A stretch of DNA of 64,000 nucleotides from positions 1 to 64,000 of the forward strand of contig JAKAJV010000122.1 of assembly GCA_021813585.1 (NCBI GenBank). Direction: 5' to 3'. The notes below the pieces were generated by a model. It searched no databases, had not been told where the DNA came from, and saw only the letters and a list, made by a program, of their open reading frames with translations. The position numbers and the translations under genes were made by a program. Origin of the DNA: Bacteroidota bacterium. Its GTDB lineage: Bacteria > Bacteroidota > Ignavibacteria > Ignavibacteriales > Ignavibacteriaceae. Shown one piece after another: positions 50,052 to 59,440 of the stretch. Positions within the stretch are counted from its first letter, which is position 1; every line of letters begins with the position of its first letter.

Positions 50052-50597
50052 CTAGTTATTGTTGTTAAAAAATAATTCCTTATGCAGAAACGGGATGAAA
50101 GCAGTTATTACTCCCTGCACATAAAGCTCCTTTCTATCCATAACGCCGTTTGTAAAATAACTAATTGCACCGCCCTTCTGTTTTGTGTTATGGTTGCCGG
50201 TTATTTTATCCATTACCTCGCCCAGTTCAATTCCCTTCAGTAGTTCTTCAGTAACCGAGCCGGGAAGCTCGAATAAAGGCGAGGCGCCGAAACCGGCTTT
50301 CCCTTCTTTATCAATAATGCAGATAAGGCCGAGAGCAAACCACATGTTAAAGAACCTAGAGATGCCGCCCTCAATACCGATGAAGTAATCTGCGTTCAGA
50401 CTTTCTTCATCATTAATTTTTTTAAGCCAAGAGGCCCTGTTCTTGGCGCCGCGGAATGTTTCATCACCTACAGGCTGTGGCGACACACTTGACTCTGCGG
50501 ACATGTCTTTTACTTCTACTCCGTTAAAGTACTTTGAGAATGCTTCTTTAACCGCATCTATCTTAACTGGATTTTTAGAGCCTACTAAAATTTTCAT
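50052..50597 (-). CDS. yjjX: Inosine/xanthosine triphosphatase (YjjX family)
   Basis: MKILVGSKNPVKIDAVKEAFSKYF...SSVSPQPVGDETFRGAKNRA...YFIGIEGGISRF...GGAISYFTNGVMDRKELY. Confidence 0.93.
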   Translation of the reverse strand: MKILVGSKNPVKIDAVKEAFSKYFNGVEVKDMSAESSVSPQPVGDETFRGAKNRASWLKKINDEESLNADYFIGIEGGISRFFNMWFALGLICIIDKEGKAGFGASPLFELPGSVTEELLKGIELGEVMDKITGNHNTKQKGGAISYFTNGVMDRKELYVQGVITAFIPFLHKELFFNNNN

Positions 50598-50660
50598 ACC
50601 GGCTGTTCCATAAAAAATAAAATAAAAAATTCATTTTAAAATGAAGTTATAAAATTCAAA

Positions 50661-52925
50661 TTATAAAATGATCTGCCACACTATTTTTGTTAGTACCGTA
50701 ATATCTTTTGTCCTTAGCGCGCCGCCGGTAGAAAGAAGATGGTTTACCACCAGATAAAAATTACTGCCGACATTCGGCTGCCAGTTGAAACGGTAATTAA
50801 TATTTATCTCGTTAAGCTCGTTGTTCCACTGTGCAAAGACCGAAGAAAATACCATCGTAGAGAAATCGTAGCTTAGCCTGGCGCCCAATTCGTTTGTGCT
50901 GAAGTTACTTTGCACAAGCCGAATATTGTTATGCGTATAATCGGTATAAATTGAGAAATGACTTCCTGCAGACCAGGTAACATTTACCGTAGCGGATTTA
51001 ATGCTGCCGGTATAATAGTTGCCAGCTTGTAAATTTGCCTCGCCGTAAAAAGTCCTTCCGGGAGCGCTCCGGTAGTCTATCCCGTATGTTGTAAACCAAT
51101 AATCCCCGGCAGGTATTACAGAGCTGCCGAAAATATTGAAGTCTTCATTTAGCTTGTCAAAGTATCTGTTAATCTGCAAAGAAACATTGTCGCCCTGTAC
51201 GGTAGAGAATCCCAAAGGCTGAAAGGATATTTCGCCGGTAAGAAGCGTACTGTTCTTATCGAAGTCGCAGGCCAAATCGACCGGAGAGAATTCCAGCTTT
51301 TTAATATCGCCCAGGTTCACTCTTGGTGTAAAGGCAAAGCTGTATTCGTAGTGATTTATTCCGGTGCGCGATACGAATCCGATTTCCGGATTAAAATTTT
51401 CCTGGATGAATTTATAGTCCATATGCTGTTCGATCAGATCGTTGGGATAATCCAGATAAAAATTTCCCGCCCAAGACCTCCCGGATTGTTTCCTTTCGTT
51501 AGTCTTTGCTAATGTAGCACCGAAAATTAATGATTTGTTTTCCAGAAAATTGTTCGTCCTTAATACAACATCTCCGGCAAAAGACTGGCTGTAATCGTAG
51601 CTCGAAGTTTTATTAGAAAAAAATATGCCGGCATAGGACTGGTTAAACAGATCGAATTTAACACGGCCGACGGAATAGTTAGTAGGAGGTTCTCCGTTTT
51701 TGGCTGCCGTTTGAACATTTAAAAATCCGATCTCGGTATTGTTCAGCCTTCCTACCAGTTTAGCCCCGGCAATAATCGGGACGGCTTCGCCGTTGCTTAG
51801 GCCAATCCTCCTGCTGTAATAGATATTGTCATTTCCGCCAAGAGGAAGACTTAATGTATTGGCGCCTTCAATAAAGAAGTCTCTCTTTTCCGGATAGAAG
51901 AGAGGGAAGCGGGTTAAATTAATTTTTTCTTGATCTGATTCTACCTGGGCAAAATCGGTATTTACAGTTAGGTCTAGAGAGAGCGTCTCTGTAACTCCGT
52001 ACTTAATATCCAGCCCGGGTTTGGAAACAAATATTCTGCTCGAATCGGTTTTTTCGCCGCCGACTGTATAGAAAGGCTTAAAGTAAATAGGATTTCCCCG
52101 CTTAATATCTCTTATATCTAGCAGCTCGCCTCCAAAAGTCATGTTGAAAAAATCCTGGTCCTTTTCATAAGACGTCCATTGTACTGTTTCTCCTTTGCGC
52201 TGAATGGTGCGCATAAAATTTACTCCCCATACCTGAATTTTTTCGTTATAAAATTTGAAAGTAGAGAACGGGAAGACCATTTCGGCGCTCCAGCCGTTGT
52301 TAACAATTGCAGACTTAACGAACCACACGCCGTTCCAGCTTTCGTTAAATCCGCTGAAGTTTTTGCCCGAAGTAAGCAGGGCATCATCGCGCATGCCCAT
52401 CGGGTTTGTGCCGAACCAGTAGCTGTGCCTGCGGTCGTGGAATGTATCGAACCACAGGGCGATATTGTCGTCGCCGCTCCACTTGCCGTCCAGCTTAAGC
52501 TCGCGTGCAATAATTTTACCAGGCTCATCATCGTAGCACATTACTCCCACGTATAAATTCTTATCGTCGTAAAGAATTTTAACTTCGGTCTTCTCGGAGG
52601 GGAGTGCGCCGGGAACAGGCTCGCGGTCGTAAAAATCCGAAATCGGCTTGGCTTTGTTCCAAACAGAATCGTTGAGGACCCCGTCAATTAAAGGCGGGAC
52701 CGAGGTCCTTACTGCATATATCCTTTTTGTTTGAGAAAATATAATAGTATTAAAGCCAACCGTAATAATAAAAATTAATAAAAGTAGCTTTAATCCGCTA
52801 TTAAATTTATAAATAAGCGACTGCCGGCTTTGCAGATTTCGGACTGGCGGAGAATCTATGTTGTCCGGACAGGCAAGGGCAGGATTTATTAGAAGGAACG
52901 GGGACAGAAATCCCGGTGCTTGCAA
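50661..52925 (-). CDS. DUF5916 / carbohydrate-binding family 9-like outer-membrane-associated protein (start uncertain)
   Basis: PPLIDGVLNDSVWNKAKPISDFYDREPVPGALPSEKTEVKILYDDKNLYVGVMCYDDEP; FPLFYPEKRDFFIEGANTL; beta-rich C-terminus. Confidence 0.88.
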   Translation of the reverse strand: MQAPGFLSPFLLINPALACPDNIDSPPVRNLQSRQSLIYKFNSGLKLLLLIFIITVGFNTIIFSQTKRIYAVRTSVPPLIDGVLNDSVWNKAKPISDFYDREPVPGALPSEKTEVKILYDDKNLYVGVMCYDDEPGKIIARELKLDGKWSGDDNIALWFDTFHDRRHSYWFGTNPMGMRDDALLTSGKNFSGFNESWNGVWFVKSAIVNNGWSAEMVFPFSTFKFYNEKIQVWGVNFMRTIQRKGETVQWTSYEKDQDFFNMTFGGELLDIRDIKRGNPIYFKPFYTVGGEKTDSSRIFVSKPGLDIKYGVTETLSLDLTVNTDFAQVESDQEKINLTRFPLFYPEKRDFFIEGANTLSLPLGGNDNIYYSRRIGLSNGEAVPIIAGAKLVGRLNNTEIGFLNVQTAAKNGEPPTNYSVGRVKFDLFNQSYAGIFFSNKTSSYDYSQSFAGDVVLRTNNFLENKSLIFGATLAKTNERKQSGRSWAGNFYLDYPNDLIEQHMDYKFIQENFNPEIGFVSRTGINHYEYSFAFTPRVNLGDIKKLEFSPVDLACDFDKNSTLLTGEISFQPLGFSTVQGDNVSLQINRYFDKLNEDFNIFGSSVIPAGDYWFTTYGIDYRSAPGRTFYGEANLQAGNYYTGSIKSATVNVTWSAGSHFSIYTDYTHNNIRLVQSNFSTNELGARLSYDFSTMVFSSVFAQWNNELNEININYRFNWQPNVGSNFYLVVNHLLSTGGALRTKDITVLTKIVWQIIL

Positions 52926-53187
52926 TTGGTTTTTTATTTTTAACCTGGCTTGAATAATAGGATTTCCAATTAATATCTTTTAAATAAGTATTTATTTAGG
53001 GAGCTAAAATAAAGTCATAAGTAGAGTTTTCAAACTATAATTGTTTAAACTTTCGGGAAGGGTTTTTATTTGATCGTTGCGTTTTATCATATCTTCCTTC
53101 AGAAATAAAATTTTTAAAAATATTTTTATTAATTTAATCGACGTAAATGTTTCATACTCAATATAGATAATAAATCCAGGTGCCGGT

Positions 53188-54063
53188 TTGTCACAGAAAA
53201 TTATAGCAAAAGTATCGGACGGGGAGGTAAAAAAGCTAAAGAATGAATTAAAATTGTTGCAGGAGGTAAAGCCGGATCTTTCAATTTCGGCAATAAGATT
53301 CGGAACCCTTGGCGACGATAATGTAATAAGTTTTAATACAGAAGACGAGAATTATCCGCTAATCGTAGATAAGATGGTTCAGCTGGGGATAAATCTTTTA
53401 CTGCCTATAGTAAAGCAAGCAGGCGAAAAGACAGCAGTTGTTGAGAACAATATAAATAATAAAGAGGCTTCACCGGATAACAGCCAGCGGAAGCAAAATA
53501 AAGATAACCCTGCGTCGGTAATAGATTCGGCAATAAAAAGCGGCGACTACGAGACTCTAATCAAAGTATCGAAAGATATTAGATTTGGCCACGAGCAGAT
53601 GAAGAAAGCAAAAGATAATCTTTATGATACTGTTATAAGTGAGATTGATAGGGTTTATTCCCTCGGTCAAAAAAGCCGTATCCAGAGAGTTGATTGTATA
53701 GAAAGACTGATTAAGATAGCATCGGATAAAGATATTAAAGCGCTGCATAAGATTGACGCCTTAAAGGCTGCGGGCTTGGCTGCCGTTAAGCTTTGTACTA
53801 CCTCTAATGATTATATGAGTTACCTAATACAGCTATGTAATAATAATGTAGTTCCGAATATTATAAACGTAAATGCCGCTATTGCACTGTCCGGGCTCGT
53901 CCTGCCCGAGTCGGGCCAATCAAACGAAGATCTGGACTACGCAATTAAATATTTAAACTACAAGTGGCTGTTGATTGCCTACGACATCGTAATCAACGAG
54001 CTGTCTTCAAAGGAAAAAGACCGGTTCATTCAATTGATAAACGCAATTAAGGACAAGCGCTGA
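53188..54063 (+). CDS. Hypothetical protein, predicted mixed/alpha
   Basis: 291-aa open frame, TTG start, no recognised domain. Confidence 0.6.
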   Translation: MSQKIIAKVSDGEVKKLKNELKLLQEVKPDLSISAIRFGTLGDDNVISFNTEDENYPLIVDKMVQLGINLLLPIVKQAGEKTAVVENNINNKEASPDNSQRKQNKDNPASVIDSAIKSGDYETLIKVSKDIRFGHEQMKKAKDNLYDTVISEIDRVYSLGQKSRIQRVDCIERLIKIASDKDIKALHKIDALKAAGLAAVKLCTTSNDYMSYLIQLCNNNVVPNIINVNAAIALSGLVLPESGQSNEDLDYAIKYLNYKWLLIAYDIVINELSSKEKDRFIQLINAIKDKR

Positions 54064-54269
54064 ATTTATTAAAGGATTCCCGATCTCAAGTTTGCCCTGG
54101 CCTTCAATTCTTCTATTAAATTTTTTGAGTTTGCTTTAAATAACCGGCCTGCTTATTATTATATCCATAATGGAAAAATCTTTTTATCTCTAGAATTCTT
54201 GGCATGAATAAATTACGGGATGAGAAATTTATTTCAATAAAAAGAATATTATCCATACATATATTTTGA

Positions 54270-57200
54270 ATGAATGAAACCCCGGATAAGAATATCCCGA
54301 TGAAAGCACTTAATAAGAAAATAATTTCAAGTCTGCCTTGTAAGATATCGATTCTAGTTTTATGGTCAGTCTTTTTTACTTCCGCGGCTTTAGCCCAGCT
54401 GTCGGATAAAAATTTTGAGCACATAATGAGCGATAAGGGGCTGTCGCAGAATACTATTCATTATATTCTACAAGATAAGCAGGGGTTTATGTGGTTCGCT
54501 ACGGAAGACGGCCTTGATAAATACGACGGATACAACTTCGAAATATTTAAGAATATACCGAACAATAAGAATTCTATTTCGGATAATTTTATCTGGACTC
54601 TGTACCAGGATAAAGGCGGAAACCTGTGGATCGGTACGAACAGCGGCGGCCTTTGCAAGTTCGACCGGATGCTGGACCAGTTCGATAATTACAGGAATAT
54701 TCCCAGCGATTCTTCGAGCTTAAGCAGCAACAATGTACGGGCTATCTTTGAAGATGACAAAGGCGACCTGTGGATAGGCACCGAAGGCGGGGGACTTAAC
54801 GAACTGGATGAAAGGAACAATGTATTTAAACATTTCCGTCACGAGCCCGGTAATCCCCACAGCCTAAGTAACAATACTGTCCTCTCTATATATGAAGATA
54901 AGCAGGGAACATTATGGATAGGTACTGACGGCGGACTTGACAGGTTTAATAAATCCGAAGGCAATTTTCAAAGATTCCAATATGTCCCCCACGACGTACA
55001 CACTATTAGCAACAACGTAGTCCTTTCTTTATACGAAGACAGGTCGGGCGGATTTTGGGTAGGCACCTTGTTCGGCTTAAATTATTTCGACAGGAAGAGC
55101 GGCAAGTTTTACAGGTATTTCAGCAACCTGGATATTTCCAGCAGCCTTGATAACGGAAGAATTAATTCCATACTTGAAGACGAGACCGGAACGCTGTGGG
55201 TAGCTACCGGCGGCGGCTTATACCAGTTTGACAGAAAGAAAAAAAAGTTTATAAGCTTTACGCATAACCCTTCTCATTCTTCAAGCCTAAGCAACAATAA
55301 CATCCTTTCTCTCTATGAAGATTATTCCGGGATAATCTGGATTGGTACTGCCGAAGGCGGTATAATTAAGTTCGACCGGGAGAGGATGAAATTTAAGCAT
55401 TACATGTACGACCCTACGAATCCCAACAGCCTTAGCTATAATACTGTGCGCTCGCTGTATCAGGATAAAGACGGCATAATATGGATTGGAACTTTAGGCG
55501 GCGGGCTGAACAGGCTGGACAGAAGAACCAACCAATATACCCACTATCTATACAACTCGCTCAACCCGTACAGCCTGGATAATAATTCCGTAATTTCAAT
55601 TTATAGGGATAGAGCAGGCACTCTTTGGGTAGGCACCTGGGGCGGGGGATTAAATAAAGCCGTCGGCACATATGGTAAGAATATAAAGTTCGAGCATTAC
55701 CTTACAAATCCATCGGAAACAAACAGTATAAGCAATAATATTGTCCAGGCAATATACGAAGATAGGCAGGGCAGGTTTTGGATAGGAACCGGTATCGGCT
55801 TGGATATAATGGACAGGAAGACCGGCAGGTTTTACAGCTACACGAACGATAATAAAGATCCGAACAGCATTAGCGATAACCAGATTCAATCATGCATTAA
55901 GGAAGACAAGAACGGTAATTTGTGGATTGGAACCTGGAACGGCTTAAATAAGCTGGACCTTTCCAAAGTTCCGTTAAAGCCTCCTTTCGGTCGTTTAAAC
56001 TTTAACAGGTATCATCATATTGCAGGCAAGCAATCTAGCCTTAGCGACAACAGGGTAATTTCCATTTACGAAGACAAAAGCGGTACGCTTTGGTTCGGCA
56101 CGTACGGCGGCGGTTTGAATAAACTGGATGTAAGCCAGCAGAAGCTTAACAACGGCAGAGCCAGGTTTATTCACTATTCAATTAAAGACGGACTTGCAAG
56201 CAACATTATTTACGGAATTCTGGGCGACGACGAGGGAAATCTTTGGCTGAGCACCGATAACGGCCTATCCAAGTTCAATCCTAAAACCGAAGCATTTAGT
56301 AATTATTTCGAAAGCGACGGGCTGCAGGGCAATCAATTTTTCTGGGGCGCCAGTTTTAAAGGTATTAACGGCGAGCTATTCTTCGGCGGTACAAACGGCT
56401 TGAACGCTTTTTATCCTTCGCAGTTGAAAGAAAACAGGCATATTCCGCCGATTGTAATTACCGACTTGCAGATATTTAATAGGCCGGTTGAGATTGGAGC
56501 TAAGGGCTCTCCTCTGGTTAAATCGATTTTCGAAACTAAAGAAATAAAGCTCTCCTACAGCCAGAACGTCTTCTCTTTGCAATTTGCTGCGCTAGACTTT
56601 ACAGCGCCGAATAAAAACCAGTATGAGTATATGATGGAAGGCTTCGATAAGAACTGGGTTAAATCCGGAAACAGAAGGTTTGTTACCTACACAAATTTAG
56701 ACCCGGGTACTTATACCTTTAGAGTGAAAGGCTCCAACAACGACGGTATATGGAACAACAAGGGCGCTTCGTTAAAAATTATTATCCTTCCGCCGTTCTG
56801 GAGGACGTGGTGGTTTATTATTATTTCCATCGTTGTTATAGGCGGAGTTATTGTAATGTTTATTACCTACCGCGTAAAGCATTTGCTGGATATTGAACGG
56901 CTAAGGATTAAGCTTGCTGCAGATCTTCACGATAACATCGGATCGAGCCTTACAGAAATATCTATCCTCAGCGAAGTAATTTCCAAAAAGCTGGACTCGG
57001 TGGGGGACGACATTAAAAAAAGTCTTAAGATGATCAGCGATAACTCCCGCAACCTGATAGATAACATGAGCGATATTGTCTGGCTGGTTAATCCGAACCG
57101 GGACTCCCTTTACGACCTTATTTTAAGATTGAGAGATACGTATACCGAATTATCTTCGTACGCTAGCATCTCGTTCAGGTCTGAGAATTTAAAATCCCTG

Positions 57201-57503
57201 GAAAAAGTTTCTCTTTCTATGGAACACCGGCAGCACCTTTATTTGATCTTTAAGGAAGGAATTAATAACTGCATTACTCACAGCGGCTGCACAGAAATTT
57301 CTCTGGATGCTTTTATTAGAGGTAAGCGGCTGGAAATGGTTTTAAAGGATAACGGCCTTGGATTCGAAATTAATAACGAATATAACGGCAACGGGCTTAG
57401 CAATATGAAGCGCCGCGCCAAATCTATCGGCGGCGAAATCCATATCAATTCTTCCCCGGGTGAAGGCACCTCATTGATATTTGTCGGCAACATCCTTAAG
57501 TAA
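54270..57503 (+). CDS. Reg_prop (two-component regulator propeller) + Y_Y_Y + HisKA_3/HATPase sensor kinase (probable start 54300)
   Basis: Many repeats G(T/N)LWIGT.GGGL..(F/L)DR; Y_Y_Y-like YEYMMEGFDKNW...YTNLDPGTYTFRVKGSNNDGIW; kinase LAADLHDNIGSSLTEIS, DNGLGF, GNGLSNMKRRA. Confidence 0.95.
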   Translation: MNETPDKNIPMKALNKKIISSLPCKISILVLWSVFFTSAALAQLSDKNFEHIMSDKGLSQNTIHYILQDKQGFMWFATEDGLDKYDGYNFEIFKNIPNNKNSISDNFIWTLYQDKGGNLWIGTNSGGLCKFDRMLDQFDNYRNIPSDSSSLSSNNVRAIFEDDKGDLWIGTEGGGLNELDERNNVFKHFRHEPGNPHSLSNNTVLSIYEDKQGTLWIGTDGGLDRFNKSEGNFQRFQYVPHDVHTISNNVVLSLYEDRSGGFWVGTLFGLNYFDRKSGKFYRYFSNLDISSSLDNGRINSILEDETGTLWVATGGGLYQFDRKKKKFISFTHNPSHSSSLSNNNILSLYEDYSGIIWIGTAEGGIIKFDRERMKFKHYMYDPTNPNSLSYNTVRSLYQDKDGIIWIGTLGGGLNRLDRRTNQYTHYLYNSLNPYSLDNNSVISIYRDRAGTLWVGTWGGGLNKAVGTYGKNIKFEHYLTNPSETNSISNNIVQAIYEDRQGRFWIGTGIGLDIMDRKTGRFYSYTNDNKDPNSISDNQIQSCIKEDKNGNLWIGTWNGLNKLDLSKVPLKPPFGRLNFNRYHHIAGKQSSLSDNRVISIYEDKSGTLWFGTYGGGLNKLDVSQQKLNNGRARFIHYSIKDGLASNIIYGILGDDEGNLWLSTDNGLSKFNPKTEAFSNYFESDGLQGNQFFWGASFKGINGELFFGGTNGLNAFYPSQLKENRHIPPIVITDLQIFNRPVEIGAKGSPLVKSIFETKEIKLSYSQNVFSLQFAALDFTAPNKNQYEYMMEGFDKNWVKSGNRRFVTYTNLDPGTYTFRVKGSNNDGIWNNKGASLKIIILPPFWRTWWFIIISIVVIGGVIVMFITYRVKHLLDIERLRIKLAADLHDNIGSSLTEISILSEVISKKLDSVGDDIKKSLKMISDNSRNLIDNMSDIVWLVNPNRDSLYDLILRLRDTYTELSSYASISFRSENLKSLEKVSLSMEHRQHLYLIFKEGINNCITHSGCTEISLDAFIRGKRLEMVLKDNGLGFEINNEYNGNGLSNMKRRAKSIGGEIHINSSPGEGTSLIFVGNILK

Positions 57504-57681
57504 CTTTATTTTTATTTTGGGTTGATTTTCATTCCTTTAATACCAATATTTCATTCAAATTCTTAAATAAAAATAACTTTTTAATTAAAGGTTTTTTGTT
57601 TTGTCTATTTGGCCGGATTTATTGCATCAGGAAAAAATTCTTTGAATAATCCGGTAATTTTGTTTGTCGGAGCTTATAAGA

Positions 57682-58317
57682 ATGATCAAAGTAATTGTTG
57701 TTGAGGACAATGACGCAATTAGAGAAGGACTTAGGATCTTAATCGACGGTACGGACGGCTATGCATGTATAGGTGCATATGCGGATTGTAATTCGATGCT
57801 TAAAAATTTGGAGAGGCATGAGCCGGATGTACTTCTTATGGATATCGGATTGCCCGGTATGAATGGAATAGACGGGATTAAAAAGGCCAAGGCCGTCTAT
57901 CCGGATCTTACAATTCTGGTATTAACAGTTTACGAAGAGAACGAACTGGTCTTTGATGCATTATGTGCAGGCGCCTGCGGGTATCTTGTTAAGAAAACCC
58001 CTCCGTCAAGACTGCTTGAAGCTATTCAGGAAGCATACCAGGGCGGTGCGCCGATGAGTGCAAACATAGCTAGGAAAGTAATAGATTTTTTCCAGCAGAA
58101 AAAACAGTTCCCCGCAAAGCCGCAAACTATTTTAACGCCGCGTGAAAAGGAGATCTTAAGTGGACTGGTTGAAGGGAACAGTTTTAAGGCAATAGCAGAC
58201 TCTTTGTTTATAAGCATCGAAACAGTCAGATTCCACTTCAGGAATATTTATAAAAAGCTCCATGTGCATTCCCAGTCGGAAGCCGTTGCGAAGGCAATAA
58301 AAGAAGGAATAATTTAA
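57682..58317 (+). CDS. NarL/LuxR-type response regulator, paralog 1 (track start 57664)
   Basis: Receiver VVEDNDAIREGLRIL...DVLLMDIGLPGMNGIDGI...VLTVYEEN; LuxR HTH LTPREKEILSGLVEGNSFKAIADSLFISIETVRFHFRNIYKKLHV. Confidence 0.95.
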   Translation: MIKVIVVEDNDAIREGLRILIDGTDGYACIGAYADCNSMLKNLERHEPDVLLMDIGLPGMNGIDGIKKAKAVYPDLTILVLTVYEENELVFDALCAGACGYLVKKTPPSRLLEAIQEAYQGGAPMSANIARKVIDFFQQKKQFPAKPQTILTPREKEILSGLVEGNSFKAIADSLFISIETVRFHFRNIYKKLHVHSQSEAVAKAIKEGII

Positions 58318-58357
58318 AGGCAGACAAAATTATCTCCCGTATCCGCCTGTCCCCCCT

Positions 58358-58429
58358 CTACCTATTTAGGTAGTATTAATTTATAAATACAATTTGGTTA
58401 AACAGAAAATACCTATGTTTATGTAGTGG
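58358..58429. promoter_or_regulatory. Candidate paired operator motifs: CTACCTATTTAGGTAG (58358-58373) and TACCTATGTTTATGTAGTGG (58410-58429)
   Basis: Near-palindromic; same pair recurs at 59228-59298 with almost the same spacing. Confidence 0.6.
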
Positions 58430-58552
58430 CAACAAGGCTCCAATATCGATAGATTTAATGTTGAGAAAATTAGAGATCGTTAATTATGTATATTGATACT
58501 AAGGTGAGCCGAATATTTTTATATCTTTATCTTAACGCGGCGGGCGCTTAGA

Positions 58553-59191
58553 ATGATTAAGGTTGTCGTCGTTGAAGATAACGATACTATTCGCGATGGA
58601 TTAAAGATTCTGATCGATGGTACCGAAGGCTACAGCTGCATTGGTGCATATTCCAAATGCGAGGCGATGCTTAAGGTACTTGAAAAATTACAGCCTGATG
58701 TACTTTTGATGGATATAGGTCTGCCCGGCATGAACGGCATAGACGGCATAAAAGAAGCCAAGGCTGTTTTACCCGATCTCAACATACTCGTCTTAACGGT
58801 TTATGAAGAAAACGATCTTATATTCGATGCATTATGCGCAGGGGCTTGCGGTTATCTAGTAAAGAAAACCCCCCCGTCCAAACTGCTTGAGGCAATTAAG
58901 GAAGCTACCCAGGGCGGCGCACCCATGAGCTCTCATATTGCTCGCAAGGTTATCGACTTTTTCCAGCATAAGAACCGGTCGGCATCCAAAGGCGCAAACA
59001 ACAATTTAACGCCCAGAGAACGGGAAATATTAAGCGGCCTGGTTGAAGGCAACAGCTTTAAGGCCATTGCCGATTCCCTTTTTATAAGTATAGAAACAGT
59101 CAGGTTTCACTTCAGAAACATCTATAAAAAATTACATGTTCATTCACAGTCCGAGGCGGTAGCTAAGGCAATAAAAGAAGGACTTATATAA
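58553..59191 (+). CDS. NarL/LuxR-type response regulator, paralog 2
   Basis: Highly similar along its length to 57682-58317. Confidence 0.95.
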   Translation: MIKVVVVEDNDTIRDGLKILIDGTEGYSCIGAYSKCEAMLKVLEKLQPDVLLMDIGLPGMNGIDGIKEAKAVLPDLNILVLTVYEENDLIFDALCAGACGYLVKKTPPSKLLEAIKEATQGGAPMSSHIARKVIDFFQHKNRSASKGANNNLTPREREILSGLVEGNSFKAIADSLFISIETVRFHFRNIYKKLHVHSQSEAVAKAIKEGLI

Positions 59192-59227
59192 TAGCATAGT
59201 TTTCTCTTTTTCTGCGTAAATAATCTC

Positions 59228-59298
59228 CTATCCATTTAGGTAGGAAAATATTGCGAATTTTGAGCAATTACTTGAAAATACCCATGTTTAGGTAGTGG
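59228..59298. promoter_or_regulatory. Candidate paired operator motifs: CTATCCATTTAGGTAG (59228-59243) and TACCCATGTTTAGGTAGTGG (59279-59298)
   Basis: Matches the pair at 58358-58429; upstream of the TonB receptor. Confidence 0.6.
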
Positions 59299-59440
59299 TT
59301 TAAGCAAGGGTAAATATATAGTTTATAATCAGTATTTTTACCTGCATTTAAACTATTATTAAGAAATAGACTAATCGACTAATTGAAACAAAAAGAAAAT
59401 AAATTGGTATGAAAATAATTTTTACATCCCGGAGGGATAC

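Noticed and set aside
57682-59191. Tandem response regulators as an assembly duplication
   Set aside because: The two genes differ at many synonymous and some amino-acid positions, and the intergenic regions differ, so they look like true paralogs.
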